DNA of 64,000 nucleotides from Phalacrocorax aristotelis (Eukaryota > Chordata > Aves > Suliformes > Phalacrocoracidae), in contig NC_134281.1 in assembly GCF_949628215.1 (NCBI RefSeq), positions 10,922,501 through 10,986,500 of the forward strand. The letters are read 5' to 3'. The position numbers and the translations under genes were made by a program. The notes beneath the pieces were generated by a model. The model ran no database searches. It was not told where the DNA came from and worked only from the letters and a program-made list of their open reading frames with translations. How positions within the stretch are numbered: position 1 is the stretch's first letter; each line of letters opens with the position of its first letter. This document shows positions 57,849 through 64,000 of this stretch, piece by piece.

Positions 57849-59900
57849 AAACAGGCCCAGGGGATGCCAGCAGCACTGCTGGGACCGCGTGCACTACGTT
57901 TGGTCAAAGCCACAGGCTGCACACTGCACCTGGAGAAAATCACAGTGATTGCGTCATATGCAGTTACTTAAAGGAAGAGCAAAAATACACCTAATAGTTA
58001 AAAGTCGGGAGGCACGCACCACCTGATTTGCTCTGAACATTTTTCATCTAGTGTTTCCAACAAAAGAGTTAAAGGATTTACTTGTGGTACTAGTCTTTGG
58101 TATCAGTTTGGTATCAATATGAAGACACAAGCTGTTTAACCTCCACACAAACTGTTTAACCTCAATAGTTACCTTAGATTTCTAGGTCAATACAGAGTTG
58201 ACAGGAATTCTACAAATGGCAACGTAAAAATTAAAAAGAGCAAAGCTAGGACTCTACTCATACAGATGAATATACTTGGTATTTCAAGCTACTCACCACT
58301 TGGTGAGCTCCCTGCCTCTCACATTTAGATCTCCAAAGATCAGAAAAAGAAAACCCTGCCCTCAGCACAGCTACCCTGTACATGGACATCCTCTCTATTC
58401 CCCAGCCAGCCACCACATTTGAAAGACAAGTTTTTATTGTAAATCGTTGTCAGTGACTCACCTGAACTGACCAAAACTAAGCTAGCACCAGTGATGGCTG
58501 TATTCTACCAAACTGTACAGCAAGATGATAATCCTGCAGGACAAATCCATGGGGATCCAGCACTGTGCCACCCTAATCACAGGAGCAAGGAAGAGGCAAG
58601 CTCTTAAAACAACCAGTTACTGAATCTTCTGGTAATTCAGCAGATCAGCTTCACTAAAGAAAGCATCCATCACCTTCTACACACGTCAAGTTTATAATTT
58701 TTAATAAACTGTATTAGTCATTAACTTAGTTCTTGCTTTCCTTTAGTTGCTTTTTACTAATACTTAGTCTTTACCTCAGGCAGGATGGAAAAATGCTCAC
58801 ACTAGCCACTCTGCATTTTCACTCCTCTATGTCTAATTGCTTCACTATAAATTCCAAGCTCCTGAAGTTTCCTTCCCTCCTCTGAGTAGCTCTACAACAT
58901 CCTGGTTTAAATCCAGGTTCCAAACTCTTATTTTAACTGCTACGTATTTGAAATGTCCCCATCACAATATTACTGTGGCCCTCCTCTCACAAGAGCCAAA
59001 AGAAGACACTTGTATCTAGCCCAGTCCTGCTGGCAGAACCCCAGCACCCAGGCTTTCAGCACCCACAACAATTGAGTTTTCCCCATGTACGTTGCTTCTC
59101 TGAAACTAACGGGTGGTTGTCTGAGCGTGCAAACGTGTCTCCAAACAGTTCTGGAGGAAAGCAGGTGTCAGAAACATGAGCCTCCCTGGACACACCAACA
59201 GGGCTCGGCACACACACGGACCAAGGAGTAACAGGGAGACGGGCAGAAATCCTTCCTGCGACCCCTGGCCAGGGAGGGGCCCAGGCCTGCAGCAGGAGCC
59301 GGGAAGTGCCAGTTTCCATCACAGAGGAGCCAGAGAGCTCATGGTGGAAGAACTCCCCAGGATCACAATGATTCAGCAAAGATGCTGGAAATGAACCCAG
59401 GCATTTTGTCTCCCCCCACTGCAAGGGACTCAAGACCCCATAGCCTCAGCCCGGCCCAAAGCAGTGCCCCAGCTCTGCCTCCTCTCCCCGGCGAAGCAGG
59501 AGGCCCCACTTCCCTCCCCACACCCCCGAACTCCCCCGCCAGAGTGCACCGCCCGGCTCCCGCCCCAGCACCTCCCCGCTCCCGCCCTCAGCCCGGCCGG
59601 GAGCAGGACCCGGGCACCAGCTGTCCCGTCCCCGCCCTCACACCGGGGCCGGCATCCTACCCCGCAGCCCTCCCCCGCTACCGAAGATAGCAGGAGCACG
59701 ACCCCGCACCCTGCCCCTTGCCCCCACGTGGGACGGGGCCGTTCGGCCTTACCATGCTCCCCCGCAGGGGGTGCGGGCACCCCGCGCCACACGGGCCACG
59801 GCCGCCCGGCCGCACACTGCTCCGCTCCCCCGAAGCACGGCAGGCCCCGGCCGCCCGGCCCCACACCCCCAGCCCCAAGGTGGCCCAGCCCGGCACTCAC

Positions 59901-59985
59901 AGGCAGGTCCCGGCGCTGAGGCAAAGCCCGGCAGCGGCAGCGGGAACGACTAAGCGCGATCGCGGAGTTGAGCCGCCGGTGCGGG
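59901..59985 (-). other. KCTD6: Probable KCTD6 noncoding first exon
   Basis: On the minus strand a donor ACCTGCCT|GTGAGTGCC ends an exon at 59,901 within the CpG island. The transcription start is unknown and the far boundary given is only approximate. The exon would splice to 54,623. No other minus-strand donor in the island looked as strong. Confidence 0.5.
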
Positions 59986-60276
59986 CGGGGGCGGAGCGAG
60001 GGGGTGTGTCCTAACCGAGCTACGCCCCAGACCACGCCCCTTTGGGTCGGCGCCGTTGAGGGGGAGGGCGAGGCGCCTCAGCACCACCTCACGTTCACCT
60101 CAGGGCCGCCAGCCCAGTGACCGCGCCCGGCGCCCGCCTCCGCGGCGTCACCGAATGGGTTGGGGGCGAAGCCGCGGCCGCGGGTGGGTCGGTTGAACCC
60201 GAGCCATACGCCTCCCCTTCAGCGCGGGGCGGGCGCACAGTTGTACCCGGCCACCGCCACTGGGCGGGGGGGACGG

Positions 60277-60285
60277 ACCGGAAAT
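60277..60285 (+). promoter_or_regulatory. ETS/GABP site ACCGGAAAT
   Basis: ACCGGAAAT is a canonical ETS-family site, common in divergent promoters of nuclear-encoded mitochondrial genes such as PDHB. It lies about 140 bases before the PDHB start codon and overlaps an upstream in-frame ATG (60,284). Confidence 0.65.
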
Positions 60286-60326
60286 GGTGTGCAAAGGCCG
60301 CGCCGCCCGCCGTCGCGCTGGCAGGT

Positions 60327-60336
60327 TCTCGCGAGA
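60327..60336. promoter_or_regulatory. TCTCGCGAGA promoter element
   Basis: This is a perfect palindromic CGCG element about 80 bases upstream of the PDHB ATG. BANP binds this sequence when it is unmethylated and activates housekeeping genes. Confidence 0.75.
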
Positions 60337-60418
60337 GCGTGACGGAGGGGGAGTGACCGGCTCGTCAGCGGCGGCGCATGCTGGCGCCGCTCCCTCCGCG
60401 CTAGAGGACACGGCCAAG

Positions 60419-64000
<3,582 letters not shown>

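Larger units (their letters stand above)
54624..59900 (-). other. KCTD6: Probable KCTD6 5' UTR intron
   Basis: The stretch is bounded on the minus strand by a donor GTGAGT (at 59,895-59,900) in the CpG island and the acceptor TTTTCCTGCAG at 54,624. It contains no recognisable gene. It holds a (CA)10 repeat at 57,829-57,848 and an isolated perfect CTCTCGCGAGAG palindrome at 57,394-57,405. The 184-codon plus-strand frame at 54,407-54,961 overlaps the KCTD6 first coding exon antisense and shows no known similarity. Confidence 0.6.

Noticed and set aside
59430-60035. A 201-codon minus-strand open frame and overlapping plus-strand frames in the CpG island
   Set aside because: High GC removes stop codons in every frame; the frame crosses the KCTD6 donor and both promoter regions and resembles no protein family.

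Overview
The window is nuclear DNA of a bird. Introns are short with clean GT/AG boundaries. The interspersed repeats are mostly CR1 LINEs with the typical avian 3' end, and there is one solo ERVL-type LTR of a kind I know from neoavian genomes, so a neoavian bird is more likely than a galliform. That last step is inference from memory; I ran no search.

Four protein-coding genes are readable by splicing exons in frame, in the order FAM107A (+), ACOX2 (+), KCTD6 (-), PDHB (+, cut off by the window end). This is the gene order and relative orientation of the human 3p14 locus. Bases 1-7,300 hold no recognisable gene. FAM107A (coding exons 15,923-22,203) encodes a 144-residue actin-binding stress protein. 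A strong splice donor at 7,396 marks a possible upstream first exon that would extend the protein in frame. Bases 22,204-25,460 are its probable long 3' UTR. From there to 31,730 the sequence is intergenic, with a solo LTR (27,074-27,658) and a long decayed CR1 (28,270-31,062). ACOX2 (32,962-50,205) has 14 coding exons, 675 residues and a C-terminal peroxisomal signal SKM. Its introns carry three antisense CR1 copies, two of them nearly identical. KCTD6 (54,541-52,621, minus strand) is tail-to-tail with ACOX2 and encodes 237 residues. KCTD6 and PDHB are head-to-head across one CpG island (about 59,420-60,960) that holds ETS, TCTCGCGAGA and YY1 motifs.

The genes do not form one pathway. ACOX2 is peroxisomal oxidation of branched acyl-CoAs and bile-acid intermediates. 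PDHB is the mitochondrial pyruvate dehydrogenase E1 beta subunit. KCTD6 is a CUL3 substrate adaptor. FAM107A is a cytoskeletal and nuclear stress regulator. I found no CRISPR array, tRNA, rRNA or operon-like system, and nothing that looks like a wholly new system. The best leads are the candidate alternative FAM107A exon, a second perfect CTCTCGCGAGAG palindrome inside the KCTD6 5' intron, the young CR1 pair flanking ACOX2 exons 3-11, and the microsatellite that forms the polypyrimidine tract of ACOX2 exon 9.
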